64,000 nt of DNA from contig OZ246962.1 of the NCBI GenBank assembly GCA_965232255.1, positions 3,596,001 to 3,660,000 of the forward strand, in the 5' to 3' direction. The notes under the pieces were generated by a model. It did not search any database, was not told the origin of the DNA, and saw only the letters and a list, made by a program, of their open reading frames with translations. Shown here in pieces: positions 52,158 through 61,215 of the stretch; positions within the stretch are counted from its first letter, which is position 1; each line of letters opens with the position of its first letter. Source of the DNA: Endozoicomonas sp965232255. Lineage in GTDB: Bacteria > Pseudomonadota > Gammaproteobacteria > Pseudomonadales > Endozoicomonadaceae. A program made the translations under genes and the position numbers.

Positions 52158-53555
52158 ATGATGAATAGCGCACCAGTCTGGGATCAGGATCTGATCAACC
52201 GTTACAATCATTCAGGCCCACGTTATACCTCCTACCCCACGGCGGTGCAGTTCGATGGTCATTTCGATATTCAGCAATATCAGCAATGCGCCATCGACAG
52301 CGCCAACGCAGTAAGACCGTTGTCGCTGTACGTACATATTCCTTTTTGCTCCCACGTCTGCTTCTACTGTGCCTGCAACAAGATTGTCACTGGTCGTCGT
52401 GCCCGTGCCGGTATTTATCTGCAACATCTGTACCGGGAAATTGAGATGCAAGGCGCGCTGTTCAACCGCGACCAACAGGTTGAGCAGCTGCACTTTGGTG
52501 GTGGGACACCCACTTTTCTTAACCGGGAGCAGCTCAGCGCCCTGATGCAGCACATTGGCCAGCACTTCCGGCTCGATCCATACGACGGCGGCGATTATTC
52601 CATTGAGCTGGACCCGCGAGAAGTAGACTGGCCCATGATGAATACCTTGCGCCAGTGCGGATTTAACCGGGTAAGCCTGGGTGTCCAGGATCTTAACCCC
52701 AACGTTCAGGCCGCCGTGAATCGAGTGCAGTCTGAAAGCATCGTTCAGTCCGCGGTGGATGCAGCCAGAGCCATGGCGTTTCGGTCGCTGCATATGGACC
52801 TGATTTATGGCCTCCCCTTGCAAACTCCCCGCAGTTTTATGGCAACGCTGGACCGGGTGATTGACATGGCGCCGGATCGGTTGTCGCTGTTTAACTACGC
52901 GCACCTGCCGCACCGTTTTAAACCGCAACGGCGAATTCATGAGCACGACCTGCCAAGCCCGGGCATGAAGCTGGATATTTTACAACAGGCAACCAGTAAG
53001 TTACTGGCACAAGGGTATGTCTACATCGGTATGGACCACTTTGCCCTGCCCGATGATGAACTGACCATCGCCCGCGAGAATGGCACCTTGCACCGAAACT
53101 TCCAGGGTTATACTACCCACAGCCACTGTGACCTGGTGGGCCTGGGAATATCCGCCATCAGCCAGGTGGGCGACACGTACAGCCAGAACAGCGTTGATGA
53201 GACCATGTACTACGCCATGATCAATGAAGCGCGCTTGCCGGTGGTCCGGGGCTGGAAGATGAACAACGACGACAAAATACGCCAAGCGGTTATCACCCAG
53301 CTGATTTGCCACCTGCAACTGAATACCAGTGATATTGAACGCCGTTTCGGTATTGTCTTCAGAGAATATTTCAGCGAGGAACTGCATAACCTCAAACCCA
53401 TGATGGTCGATGGGCTCATCAAACTTAACGACGATGGGCGTTTAGAGGTATTGCCTAAAGGTGTTTTCCTGATTCGCAATATCTGTATGCAGTTTGATCA
53501 CTACCTTAAGCAACAGCTGGCAGATAGCAGACCACTGTTCTCAAAAGTGATCTGA
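52158..53555 (+). CDS. hemN: HemN, oxygen-independent coproporphyrinogen III oxidase
   Basis: This radical-SAM enzyme makes protoporphyrinogen IX without oxygen. The 465-residue product contains the radical-SAM cluster motif in YVHIPFCSHVCFYCACNKI (C-x3-C-x2-C-x-C, as in HemN), GGGTPTFL, and NYAHLPHRFKPQRRI, a HemN-specific segment. Length matches E. coli HemN (457). It lies next to fnr and near cco, which both depend on haem, and has an FNR-like box upstream. ATG at 52158 follows GAGGGCC; a second ATG at 52161 is also available. Confidence 0.96.
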   Translation: MMNSAPVWDQDLINRYNHSGPRYTSYPTAVQFDGHFDIQQYQQCAIDSANAVRPLSLYVHIPFCSHVCFYCACNKIVTGRRARAGIYLQHLYREIEMQGALFNRDQQVEQLHFGGGTPTFLNREQLSALMQHIGQHFRLDPYDGGDYSIELDPREVDWPMMNTLRQCGFNRVSLGVQDLNPNVQAAVNRVQSESIVQSAVDAARAMAFRSLHMDLIYGLPLQTPRSFMATLDRVIDMAPDRLSLFNYAHLPHRFKPQRRIHEHDLPSPGMKLDILQQATSKLLAQGYVYIGMDHFALPDDELTIARENGTLHRNFQGYTTHSHCDLVGLGISAISQVGDTYSQNSVDETMYYAMINEARLPVVRGWKMNNDDKIRQAVITQLICHLQLNTSDIERRFGIVFREYFSEELHNLKPMMVDGLIKLNDDGRLEVLPKGVFLIRNICMQFDHYLKQQLADSRPLFSKVI

Positions 53556-54175
53556 TGATCCGTCTTGTCGGCATCGGCCATTTTTTGCGCTGATTTTTGC
53601 GGCTTTCCACCAACAGCTGGCAAAACTCCGTCAAACTAACTGTGTATTTGTTGTATAACCTGGCAGAACAAAAAAATACCCAGAGCATCCCACCCTCTTC
53701 CCCGGCTCTTCTGATCGAAGGAAACGAGCACCGACTTCTACCTTGTATTACAGTTAGCTCCGCAGAAAACGAGGCTGCTCACAAGTGTGCCGCCGGGGTT
53801 TTAGCACAATATTAACTCTCACATTGATTTACTTGAAACTTAAGTGCAAAATTCGCCAAGTCAGTTAGATATCACGAATGAGAATTCAATCCAGTGACCC
53901 ACGACAATATATTGCGGGTTTTTATGGATAAAGACAGTGCCGCAGGTGGGCAAGCAGGTCATAATACCCGCATCGGTCTGGACAGACGACACAATAGATA
54001 GTTGGTATCTCAACGGGACAGTCAAAGTTTATGGTGCTGTGCCACAATAGCACTGAGCCACTTCGGCAGCGTGGTTCGATTGCCTGCATTCGATTTATAC
54101 CTGGCAACCTGCCATAAACTTGCGTTTTCCATGAAACAGTGTCGAATTTCGCCAATACGACTTTGAGGCATCTCA
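53556..54175. other. Intergenic region hemN-fnr
   Basis: These 620 bases contain no gene I can support. The 87-codon minus frame (53922-54185) and the 72-codon plus frame (53597-53815) have no ribosome-binding site or recognisable sequence. A dyad around CAATATATTG followed by GCGGGTTTTT at about 53903-53925 could be a weak terminator. It should include the fnr promoter. No good FNR box is visible; TTGATTTACTTGAA at 53825 matches only one half-site well. Confidence 0.5.
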
Positions 54176-54937
54176 ATGACGTCAAAGCCCAACGTCCGAC
54201 AGCCGAGCCACGTGGCCTGCAGAGATTGCAGCCTCAGCTCTTTGTGCCTGCCACTGGCACTAAGCATCAAGGATATTGATCAGCTGGACCACATCATCAA
54301 GCGTGGACGTCCTTTGAAAAAAGGCGAGCACCTGTTTCTGGAAGGAGATCCATTCAGCAGCGTTTTCGCTGTGCGCTCCGGGGCTATAAAGACCTACACA
54401 GCAACCAACGAAGGCGAGGAGCAGATCACCGGTTTTTACCTACCCAGCGAAATCCTCGGCCTGAGTGGCATGGATACCGACACCTACCCGGTTTCAGCGC
54501 AGGCCATGGAAACCACCATGATCTGCGAAATTCCCTTTGAGCTGCTGGAAATGCTCTCTGACCAGTTTCCTGAATTGCGCCGGCATCTGATGCGCCTGAT
54601 GAGCAAGCGCATCCGCGAAGACCAGCAAATGATGATGCTGTTGTCGAAGAAGAACGCCGACGAGCGTATTGCCACTTTCCTGATTAACCTGGCCAGTCGT
54701 TTTCGTCGCCGTGGTTTTTCCTCACAGTCATTTCGTCTGTCCATGTCCAGAAACGAAATGGGCAATTACCTGGGCCTGGCAGTAGAAACGGTAAGTCGAG
54801 TATTTACCCGGTTCCAGAAAAATGGCCTGATCTCGGCTGTGGGCAAAGAAGTGGAAATTCGCAACTCAGTTGAACTGTGTGCCCTCGCTGGTGGCAAAAC
54901 CCTGGAACCCAACCAGATTGTTGTCACCAGCGCCTGA
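54176..54937 (+). CDS. fnr: FNR/ANR, oxygen-sensing transcription regulator
   Basis: FNR binds DNA when its [4Fe-4S] cluster is intact, without oxygen. The 253-residue product has the cluster cysteines in CRDCSLSSLC (C15, C18, C24) and C117 in MICEIPFE, a cyclic-nucleotide-like beta barrel, a dimer helix and a helix-turn-helix with MSRNEMGNYLGLAVETVSR, where E, S and R contact the FNR half-site. It would control cco, hemN and perhaps nap through the boxes seen here. Followed by a terminator. Confidence 0.97.
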   Translation: MTSKPNVRQPSHVACRDCSLSSLCLPLALSIKDIDQLDHIIKRGRPLKKGEHLFLEGDPFSSVFAVRSGAIKTYTATNEGEEQITGFYLPSEILGLSGMDTDTYPVSAQAMETTMICEIPFELLEMLSDQFPELRRHLMRLMSKRIREDQQMMMLLSKKNADERIATFLINLASRFRRRGFSSQSFRLSMSRNEMGNYLGLAVETVSRVFTRFQKNGLISAVGKEVEIRNSVELCALAGGKTLEPNQIVVTSA

Positions 54938-54948
54938 CTTTATGACGG

Positions 54949-54982
54949 TAAAAGGCTACCTTTGAAGGTGGCTTTTTTTTTT
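54949..54982 (+). terminator. Intrinsic terminator after fnr
   Basis: AAAGGCTACC and GGTGGCTTT flank TTTGAA, forming a short hairpin with one bulge, followed by a T-run (54972-54982). It begins about 12 bases after the fnr stop. Confidence 0.85.
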
Positions 54983-55003
54983 ACTTTATTGACTGCTATT
55001 CGC

Positions 55004-55573
55004 ATGCTCTCTTTGATACATACCGACGGAAGCGCCTCTATAGAGGAATATCTGCATTCCCAGATCAGAACCATTCCCGACTGGCCCCACAAGGGCATTC
55101 AGTTTCGCGACATCACCACGCTGTTTGCCAACCCGCAAGCCTGGAAAAAGACAGTCGACGCTTTGATGCAGCGCTATAGCGCCATGACGTTTGATCGTAT
55201 CGGCGCACTTGATGCCCGTGGTTTCCTGATTGGCTCAACGCTGTCTTATCTACTGGACAAGCCCCTGGTGCTGTTTCGCAAGAAAGGCAAACTGCCGGGT
55301 GAGACGCTTTGTGTCACCTATGATCTGGAATATGGCCAGGCTGAGCTGGAGATGCACGTAGACTCCGTGCTCCCGGGAGATAAGGTCTTATTGGTGGATG
55401 ACCTGATCGCTACCGGTGGCACTCTGCTTGCCGCTGACCAGCTCATCCGCAAAGCCGGTGGCAGCACTCTGGAAGCCGCTGCCATTATCAATCTTCCTGA
55501 CCTCAAAGGCGCTGATCGCCTTAACGCGGCTGGCATTGCCACTTATACCTTGTGCAGCTTTGCCGGTGAATGA
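55004..55573 (+). CDS. apt: Apt, adenine phosphoribosyltransferase
   Basis: Apt salvages adenine to AMP using PRPP. The 189-residue protein has IRTIPDWPHKGIQFRDITT, ALDARGFLIGS, FRKKGKLPGETLCVTYDLEYG and the PRPP-binding VLLVDDLIATGGTLLAA motif. The ATG at 55004 is chosen because the open frame upstream (from 54962) runs through the fnr terminator. Apt following ANR/FNR is common in gammaproteobacteria. No clear Shine-Dalgarno sequence precedes 55004. Confidence 0.93.
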   Translation: MLSLIHTDGSASIEEYLHSQIRTIPDWPHKGIQFRDITTLFANPQAWKKTVDALMQRYSAMTFDRIGALDARGFLIGSTLSYLLDKPLVLFRKKGKLPGETLCVTYDLEYGQAELEMHVDSVLPGDKVLLVDDLIATGGTLLAADQLIRKAGGSTLEAAAIINLPDLKGADRLNAAGIATYTLCSFAGE

Positions 55574-55641
55574 CGATTTTTTGCTCATGCAGATTTTCGC
55601 GGAAGATACAGTGATCTTTTGCCGGTTCTGAGAACTACTTC

Positions 55642-55673
55642 AGCAGGCAGAGAAGTTCTGTGCCTGCTTTATT
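55642..55673 (+). terminator. Intrinsic terminator after apt
   Basis: AGCAGGCA (55642-55649) and TGCCTGCT (55661-55668) form a perfect eight-base-pair stem with an 11-base loop, followed by TTATT. Confidence 0.85.
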
Positions 55674-55722
55674 CAGCAGCATCCAGCAGTTCAGCAAAAA
55701 TATAAACAACAACAGTTGTGCA

Positions 55723-56049
55723 TCACTCGCGGGCCTGAGCGCATTTGACACACAAATCGGCATAAGGCATTACTTCCAGGCGCTGCTCGGGGATCTCTTT
55801 ACCACAACTTACACAAAAGCCGTAATCTCCCTCACTCATGCGATCAAGTGCTCTGCTTATTTTACGCAACTCAAGCACAGCCTCATTGCCAAGGGCATCA
55901 ATCACTTCATCGTTCTCGCGCTCCTGAGCCTGCTCTGACCAGTCGGCACTGTTTTTTCGCGAGGCATCTTGTTTGATCTTTCCCAGACGGGTATTCAGCT
56001 CATTCCTGCGCGCCAGCAACCACTCTTGCAATTTATCATGATTCGTCAT
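55723..56049 (-). CDS. DksA/TraR-family zinc-finger protein
   Basis: This 108-residue protein has an N-terminal helical region and a C-terminal C4 zinc finger, FCVSCGKEIPEQRLEVMPYA followed by LCVKCA, typical of DksA/TraR relatives. These enter the RNA polymerase secondary channel. Length is shorter than DksA itself (about 151), like TraR/YbiI-type paralogues. The start ATG 56049 is chosen over 56067. It is convergent with apt and divergent from ttcA. Acidic DxxDA-like residues at the coiled-coil tip are not clear, so activity is uncertain. Confidence 0.85.
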   Translation of the reverse strand: MTNHDKLQEWLLARRNELNTRLGKIKQDASRKNSADWSEQAQERENDEVIDALGNEAVLELRKISRALDRMSEGDYGFCVSCGKEIPEQRLEVMPYADLCVKCAQARE

Positions 56050-56274
56050 CTTGCTACCCCTGCACAAAATACCGGAGAACCTTGGCTTTATTTTTTTCAG
56101 AAATTCTGCATCCGAAATAGTAGATCATTGCTGCCGCCAAGGTAATATTCTCTACGCATTATCGACAAAGAAAAATGGTTATCCCACGACGCAATGCCTG
56201 CTACTCCCAAGGCGTCCGCGTTAAACACCAACTTGGTTGAATGATAACCGCCAGATATAATCAGCAGTTTTACT

Positions 56275-57210
56275 ATGACAACCAACACAACCCCTATGAC
56301 CAACATCAGCCTGACCGGTGCGGAAAAATACAGATTCAATAAACTCCAGAAAAAGCTCCGGCGCCTGACCGGAAGAGCCATTGACGACTTCAATATGATT
56401 GAAGACGGTGACCGGGTTATGGTCTGTCTGTCCGGGGGCAAAGACAGCTATACCATGCTCAACATTTTGCTGAGCTTGCAAAAGAGCGCGCCCATCCAGT
56501 TTGAGCTGATTGCCGTCAACCTGGACCAAAAGCAGCCCGGCTTCCCTGAGCACATTCTGCCAGAGTACCTGGACACCCTGGGCGTGCCCTATCACATCAT
56601 TAACCGGGACACCTATTCCGTAGTCAAGGAAAAGATTCCGGAAGGCAAAACCACTTGCGGCCTCTGCTCGCGCCTGCGTCGCGGCACGCTGTACGCCTTT
56701 GCCGAAGATATCGGTGCCACCAAGATTGCCCTTGGCCACCACAAGGACGATATTGTCGAAACCCTGTTCCTGAATATGTTTTACGGCTCCAGACTCTCAG
56801 CCATGCCACCCAAGCTGCGCTCGGACGACGGTCGTAATATTGTTATCCGCCCATTGGCATACTGTCGTGAAAAAGACATCAACCGCTTTAGTGAGCAGCT
56901 GGCATTCCCGATCATCCCCTGCAACCTGTGCGGCTCGCAAGAAAACCTGCAACGCCAGAACATCAAGGCCATGCTGTCTGAGTGGGAGAAAAAGCATCCG
57001 AGCCGTATCGAGTCCATTTTCACCGCCATGCAAAATATTGCGCCATCCCAAATGGCCGACACCGAGTTGTTCAACTTCACAACTCTGCAATTGGATCGCC
57101 GTGGTGAACGCAAAGAGTACGAGCACGCCAACAGTCAAACCATTTTCTCTGGCAATATGACGGTGACGGAGCAGGAGAACGGGGTTCAGATTATTAACTT
57201 CGAACCCTGA
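56275..57210 (+). CDS. ttcA: TtcA, tRNA cytidine(32) 2-sulfurtransferase
   Basis: TtcA thiolates C32 of certain tRNAs using an iron-sulfur cluster and ATP. The 311-residue product has the PP-loop SGGKDS at about residue 54, and paired cluster cysteines CGLC near 130 and CNLC near 220, with LGHHKDDIVETLFLN. Length matches E. coli TtcA (311). In E. coli ttcA also lies near fnr. A terminator follows. Confidence 0.96.
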   Translation: MTTNTTPMTNISLTGAEKYRFNKLQKKLRRLTGRAIDDFNMIEDGDRVMVCLSGGKDSYTMLNILLSLQKSAPIQFELIAVNLDQKQPGFPEHILPEYLDTLGVPYHIINRDTYSVVKEKIPEGKTTCGLCSRLRRGTLYAFAEDIGATKIALGHHKDDIVETLFLNMFYGSRLSAMPPKLRSDDGRNIVIRPLAYCREKDINRFSEQLAFPIIPCNLCGSQENLQRQNIKAMLSEWEKKHPSRIESIFTAMQNIAPSQMADTELFNFTTLQLDRRGERKEYEHANSQTIFSGNMTVTEQENGVQIINFEP

Positions 57211-57217
57211 GAATGAT

Positions 57218-57247
57218 AAAAAGGCTGCGTTTGCAGCCTTCGTTTTA
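57218..57247 (+). terminator. Intrinsic terminator after ttcA
   Basis: AAGGCTGC (57221-57228), loop GTTT, GCAGCCTT (57233-57240), then CGTTTTAC. Perfect eight-base-pair stem 11 bases after the stop. Confidence 0.85.
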
Positions 57248-57310
57248 CGACAGTTTCAGGTTACCGGAGCACTAGATTAGCAGAGCACTAGGTTAGCGCA
57301 GCAATAGCAG

Positions 57311-58126
57311 CTACTCAGGCCGATATTCATTAAGCTTCCAGTTATAGCGATAGCTGATCCGGCCATTAAAACCGTTGAGCTGTTGCTTCAGATCGTCCCG
57401 GGCAAATACCTGCAACTCGTCCAGCACACCGTCTTCATCGATAAAATCGTCTTCATACCAGTCGAATATGCTCGACAGTACCAGACGACCGTCGATCAAC
57501 TCGGCACCCTTTTCCTGATTGATAAAACGTCGGCCTGCCGCTGCCAACTGTTGGTTAACGGTGCTGCTTCGATACACCGTCGGTAACAGGTCGGGGCAGC
57601 CGATACTGGCGCAGTTCAAAGCATAATGAATTCTTGGGTTATTCCAGAGCGGACGCAGAATGCGGTGTTCAATATCGTGCAAAGAGATACCCTGACCGGC
57701 AATGGTGATCAGTTCATCTCGCCATGGCCCCATACGAAACCAGCCCTTACCAAGACGAGTGATGGATTTGACCGGGTAATAATCCAGAATCAAATCCACG
57801 GTCAGGGCATTATAAAGATTTATCCAGTAAGCCAGTTGTTCATCGCGGGAGAGCTTTCTCGGGTCGAGTTCAGCCAGTTGTTGAAGGTAAGCGTCCAATG
57901 TCTTTTTATCGTCGCGCTTTACCCGGCCGTATTCCACCATATACATGTCAGTGTTGGTCGAGAGCTTAACGTAGCTGTCTAAAAATCTCTGCCACTTCAG
58001 ATGATCAACCACCATGTCGCTGCGCTCGTCGGCTTTATCCCAATAAGGCCAGTAATCCGGTGAGGGGGCTGCATGGACAGCAAAACTGAAGAACAGCACA
58101 AAAGTCGGGACTAAATATCTGGCCAT
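57311..58126 (-). CDS. DUF547 family exported protein, paralogue 1
   Basis: The 271-residue product has a signal peptide (MARYLVPTFVLFFSFAVHAAP) and a DUF547 domain: YWINLYNALTVDLILDYYPV, HDIEHRILRPLWNNPRIHYALNC and ASIGCPDL, a region with conserved Glu, His and Cys residues. Function is unknown. ATG 58126 with AAGGAAGG upstream gives a clean signal peptide; the longer frame to 58174 does not. It is tandem to a close paralogue and probably cotranscribed with it. Confidence 0.88.
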   Translation of the reverse strand: MARYLVPTFVLFFSFAVHAAPSPDYWPYWDKADERSDMVVDHLKWQRFLDSYVKLSTNTDMYMVEYGRVKRDDKKTLDAYLQQLAELDPRKLSRDEQLAYWINLYNALTVDLILDYYPVKSITRLGKGWFRMGPWRDELITIAGQGISLHDIEHRILRPLWNNPRIHYALNCASIGCPDLLPTVYRSSTVNQQLAAAGRRFINQEKGAELIDGRLVLSSIFDWYEDDFIDEDGVLDELQVFARDDLKQQLNGFNGRISYRYNWKLNEYRPE

Positions 58127-58189
58127 GGGTGGCACCTTCCTTGGCGGTTCCAGTCGGGGCAATGACCAGTTCATCGGCCATGAAGATGA

Positions 58190-59041
58190 CTACTGCACTG
58201 CGTTTAATGCCCAGTTGTACTGGTACTGCACCGGTCCATTATACTGCCCAAGTTGTCTGGCCAGTATCGGCGGGGCAATCGAGCGCAGGTAGGTGACAAT
58301 GCCTTTATTGCCCTGGTTGGTAAAATCTGTCTGGTACCACTCATAAATACGCGATGTCGTCAGACGACCACCAGCCAGACTTAGCCCCTTTTGCTGTTGC
58401 ACAAAGCGTCGGGCCAGCATGTTCAGCATGGCATCGGTGTTTTCCGCCGTGAACACCTGCTCAGACAGGTCGGGACAGCCGATACTGGCGCAGTTGACGG
58501 CATAGTGAATGCGTTCATCCTGCCAAAGCGGGCGCAAAATGCGATGCTCAATATCGTTCAGAGTGAGATCTTGCCCGGCCACGCGGGTAATTTTCATATC
58601 CCACGGACCAAAGCTGTACCAAGGACCAATATCGGTAATGGATTTGACGGGATAGTTATCCAAAATCAAATTCACCGTCAGAGCATTGTAGAGGTTGATC
58701 CAGTAGGCTTTCTGCTCAGCTTTGTTGAGTGTACGCGGGTCGATAGAAGCCAGAGTTGCCAGATAGTCTTTGAGCTTTTTCCGATCTGCAGCGCTGACCT
58801 GCGCATAGCGAAAACCATTGCCTTCCGCTCGGGAGACCAGGTACTTATTAATAATGGCCTGCCAGGGCGCGTGATCGACAACCACTGTGGAAGCAGAATT
58901 GCTTTTATCCCAAAAAGCCCAATACTCACTTTTAGGGGCGGCAGTCGCCAGGGAGGAAGCCAGCAATAAAACGGCAAAGATAGAAGACGGAAACCAAATG
59001 TGGGTACGACAACGATTTACCACTAAGAACGCTCTGTTCAT
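58190..59041 (-). CDS. DUF547 family exported protein, paralogue 2
   Basis: The 283-residue product has a signal peptide (hydrophobic core IFAVLLLASSLATAAP) and the same DUF547 architecture: YWINLYNALTVNLILDNYPV, LNDIEHRILRPLW and CASIGCPDLSEQ. Like its neighbour it ends in a YQYNWALN-like C-terminus (YRYNWKLNE in paralogue 1). The start follows GGAGTGATCC. The pair arose by tandem duplication. No biochemical role is established for DUF547 that I can rely on. Confidence 0.88.
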   Translation of the reverse strand: MNRAFLVVNRCRTHIWFPSSIFAVLLLASSLATAAPKSEYWAFWDKSNSASTVVVDHAPWQAIINKYLVSRAEGNGFRYAQVSAADRKKLKDYLATLASIDPRTLNKAEQKAYWINLYNALTVNLILDNYPVKSITDIGPWYSFGPWDMKITRVAGQDLTLNDIEHRILRPLWQDERIHYAVNCASIGCPDLSEQVFTAENTDAMLNMLARRFVQQQKGLSLAGGRLTTSRIYEWYQTDFTNQGNKGIVTYLRSIAPPILARQLGQYNGPVQYQYNWALNAVQ

Positions 59042-59192
59042 GGATCACTCCATAAGCCATTTAGTCATAGCAAGTAGTCATATCAAGTCGTTTGATTATG
59101 CCCGCATTTATCTCCGCCCTCTATAGCTTTAAGTAGTCAGCAATTTCAGCTTTACACGACAGCGGGCGACCACTGTCTTGTGTTAAGCCATA

Positions 59193-59975
59193 TCACTTGG
59201 TGTCGTACTGCTCCAACTTGTTAAAGTTGATCATGGCCACCAGCTCCTTGACGTACTCTTCACCACGGCTGGAATACCCCTTCAGACCCTGCGCCAACAG
59301 TACTCCAGTTACCGGTTCCTGCTTCTTGCGCTGTGCGGCGCGCAGGTCACGCAAATGCTGGTACGTGCCGTGGGAGTTGAGATTACGCAGGTATGAACGA
59401 ACCGACGCTGTGGTATCCGGGAATATCTCCACTTCGTGGACAGCGCCACCATCGCGCGCCCTGGGCACCATGCCGCAACCACGGGTAAAGCACCACTGGC
59501 CAAAAAAGTTATTTCCCTTGCGGGCAAAGCGCGATGTGCCCCAGGCGCTTTCATTGGCGGACTGAGCCAGTGCCAGAGAAGGCGGCAGTACGTCAACGCG
59601 AGTCAGCAGTTCGGTGAAAAACGGCGCATCAAAAGCCGTGGCATTGGGTACCCGATACTTTTCCGCAATCGCTTTCAGCCACTGCTGGTCTTGCTCAGAG
59701 AGCGTGGTCGCGGTAGACAGGGCAATCACCTTCTCGCGCTCTGCCTGGATGGCAGCATTCTCCTGGTTGATCAGTGGCAGCATGTAAGAGAAGAAGGCTT
59801 GTTTTTTCTCTTTGACATCGGTGAATGAGCCAAAGTCAGGTTTGGCCGACTGCGCTGCGACAGCTGGTTTCACTGCCGCTTCAGGTTGTTGCTGGTCAGC
59901 TGAATACGCTGACCCACTAAACAATGCCACGGCGAGTGCCGCAGCCAACAGGGTTTTATCAATTTTTTGCAACAT
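59193..59975 (-). CDS. Bax-like glucosaminidase-domain protein
   Basis: The 260-residue exported protein resembles E. coli Bax, with a signal peptide (about 1-25, cleavage near AYSA), a spacer and a mannosyl-glycoprotein endo-beta-N-acetylglucosaminidase-like domain. The catalytic Glu candidate lies in LAQSANESAWGTSRFA, followed by GNNFFGQWCF, both conserved in this peptidoglycan hydrolase family. EVEIFPDTTASVRSYLRNLN is another family segment. Its role in cell-wall turnover is inferred from the family. Confidence 0.88.
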   Translation of the reverse strand: MLQKIDKTLLAAALAVALFSGSAYSADQQQPEAAVKPAVAAQSAKPDFGSFTDVKEKKQAFFSYMLPLINQENAAIQAEREKVIALSTATTLSEQDQQWLKAIAEKYRVPNATAFDAPFFTELLTRVDVLPPSLALAQSANESAWGTSRFARKGNNFFGQWCFTRGCGMVPRARDGGAVHEVEIFPDTTASVRSYLRNLNSHGTYQHLRDLRAAQRKKQEPVTGVLLAQGLKGYSSRGEEYVKELVAMINFNKLEQYDTK

Positions 59976-60194
59976 GAACTATCCAATCTATCTGCTGAAT
60001 GTTGCTCGCAGGTGCGGACAACAACAGGCAAGGTACGGCTTCTTACCGAAAATGACAAAAGATCTTAATCAACAAAAACGAATCATTCGCCATTGTTACG
60101 CGATAAAAGTGCCGTAAAAATGCAATTAAACGAAGTTTTGCCGAGACAATACTTTGGCAACGCACAATAACAAAGGTTTACCACCGATCAGAAT

Positions 60195-60360
60195 AAGTAC
60201 TCACCACCAAAGTGACATACTCCCACCACCAAACCTGACGGTTATGGATGAGGGCTTCGTTCGACCCCTGTTGAATATTATCAACACCTCTGGCTACAGA
60301 ACCTGCGCTGACAGGACTTTCTGTAGGGGAACCCTTTACGAATCTGCTGTGTCCCAGCAA
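60195..60360 (-). repeat. Dispersed ~160-base repeat, copy 2 (inverted)
   Basis: The reverse complement of this block matches 49008-49170, sharing GCTGGGACACAGC, GTAAAGGG, CCTGTCAGCGCAGGTTCT, CAGAGGTGTTG, GGGTCG, ACGAAGCC and TGGTGGGAG in the same order. A plus-strand frame (60154-60597) reads NTSGYRTCADR...RGTLY, resembling the peptide in copy 1, but overlaps the start of the next real gene. The remainder of 59976-60586 shows no other feature, apart from AGGGAG at 60573 serving the next gene. Confidence 0.8.
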
Positions 60361-60586
60361 GTCAGCTTTGGCATAGTAGCAAAGATTAGCGGAGCAGGAG
60401 AGGAAAAGACGCAATCCTTCACGGGTTGCCCCCTATCCATCTCCACCCAAACTGGCAAAGGTCGCTTTGCTCCTTTATGTCTTGTGGGTGCAATGCGTCA
60501 GTTATGGATGGAGAATTACGTGGGATTCATTAAATTTTCGCGCCCAACACGCACACAACAATGGTCGTTCACAGGGAGAAACAACA

Positions 60587-61195
60587 ATGGCACGTAGCCG
60601 CTTTTGGGGTCTGATCACCAATCCTGACCACGAATGGACCAATATGCGCCTGAATCCACCCACACTCACTCATCTCTACTTTGGCCGAGTCATCTGGCTA
60701 GCTACGTTGCCAGCCTTGTTTACTTATCTGGGTACCACCGTCAATGGCTGGAGTCTGCCAGGCAGTTTGCAAGTTGTACGACTCACGCCGGAAAGTGCCC
60801 TGTGGATGGCAGCTTTGGGGTGGTTGACCATGGTGGTGGCTGTGGGAGTAATGAGTGGGTTTGTCCACTGGTTGAGCCGCAACTTCAACAGCAACCCGAC
60901 CCTTACCCAATGCACTGCCTTTACCTGTTACACCGCCTATCCACTGTTCCTGGCCGGCATTGCGGGCTGGTATCCTTCACTGTGGTTGACCATGATTGCC
61001 GGCACTGCGGCCATATCGGCCACAGCCTGGTTGCTTTATCGCGGGTTGGCAATTTTTATGGGCACTCCAAAAGAGCAAGGCTTTATCTACGCCAGCTCCA
61101 TTCTTTGTATTGGGCTAGTGGTATTGGTGAGCATCATCGCCATCACGGTGCTTTTCTGGGGACTGGGAATTGGACCGGAATATCTGTCGGAGTAG
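60587..61195 (+). CDS. Yip1-family membrane protein
   Basis: The 202-residue protein has a cytoplasmic N-terminus (FWGLITNPDHEW) and five hydrophobic segments (for example VIWLATLPALFTYLGTTV, LTMIAGTAAISATAWLLY), matching bacterial Yip1-domain proteins. NPDHEW is a common start in this group. Function is unknown. ATG 60587 has AGGGAG upstream. It is followed 20 bases later by the SprT-like gene. Confidence 0.8.
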   Translation: MARSRFWGLITNPDHEWTNMRLNPPTLTHLYFGRVIWLATLPALFTYLGTTVNGWSLPGSLQVVRLTPESALWMAALGWLTMVVAVGVMSGFVHWLSRNFNSNPTLTQCTAFTCYTAYPLFLAGIAGWYPSLWLTMIAGTAAISATAWLLYRGLAIFMGTPKEQGFIYASSILCIGLVVLVSIIAITVLFWGLGIGPEYLSE

Positions 61196-61215
61196 TTGGC
61201 CAACATTGAGGTAAA

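Noticed and set aside
53597..54185. Two short frames (72 and 87 codons) between hemN and fnr.
   Set aside because: Neither has a ribosome-binding site or family resemblance, and the second overlaps the start of fnr.
60154..60597. 147-codon plus-strand frame with RTCADR and RGTLY.
   Set aside because: It covers the dispersed repeat and runs into the start of the Yip1-family gene; similarity to the peptide from the other copy is reported as a property of the repeat, not as a gene.
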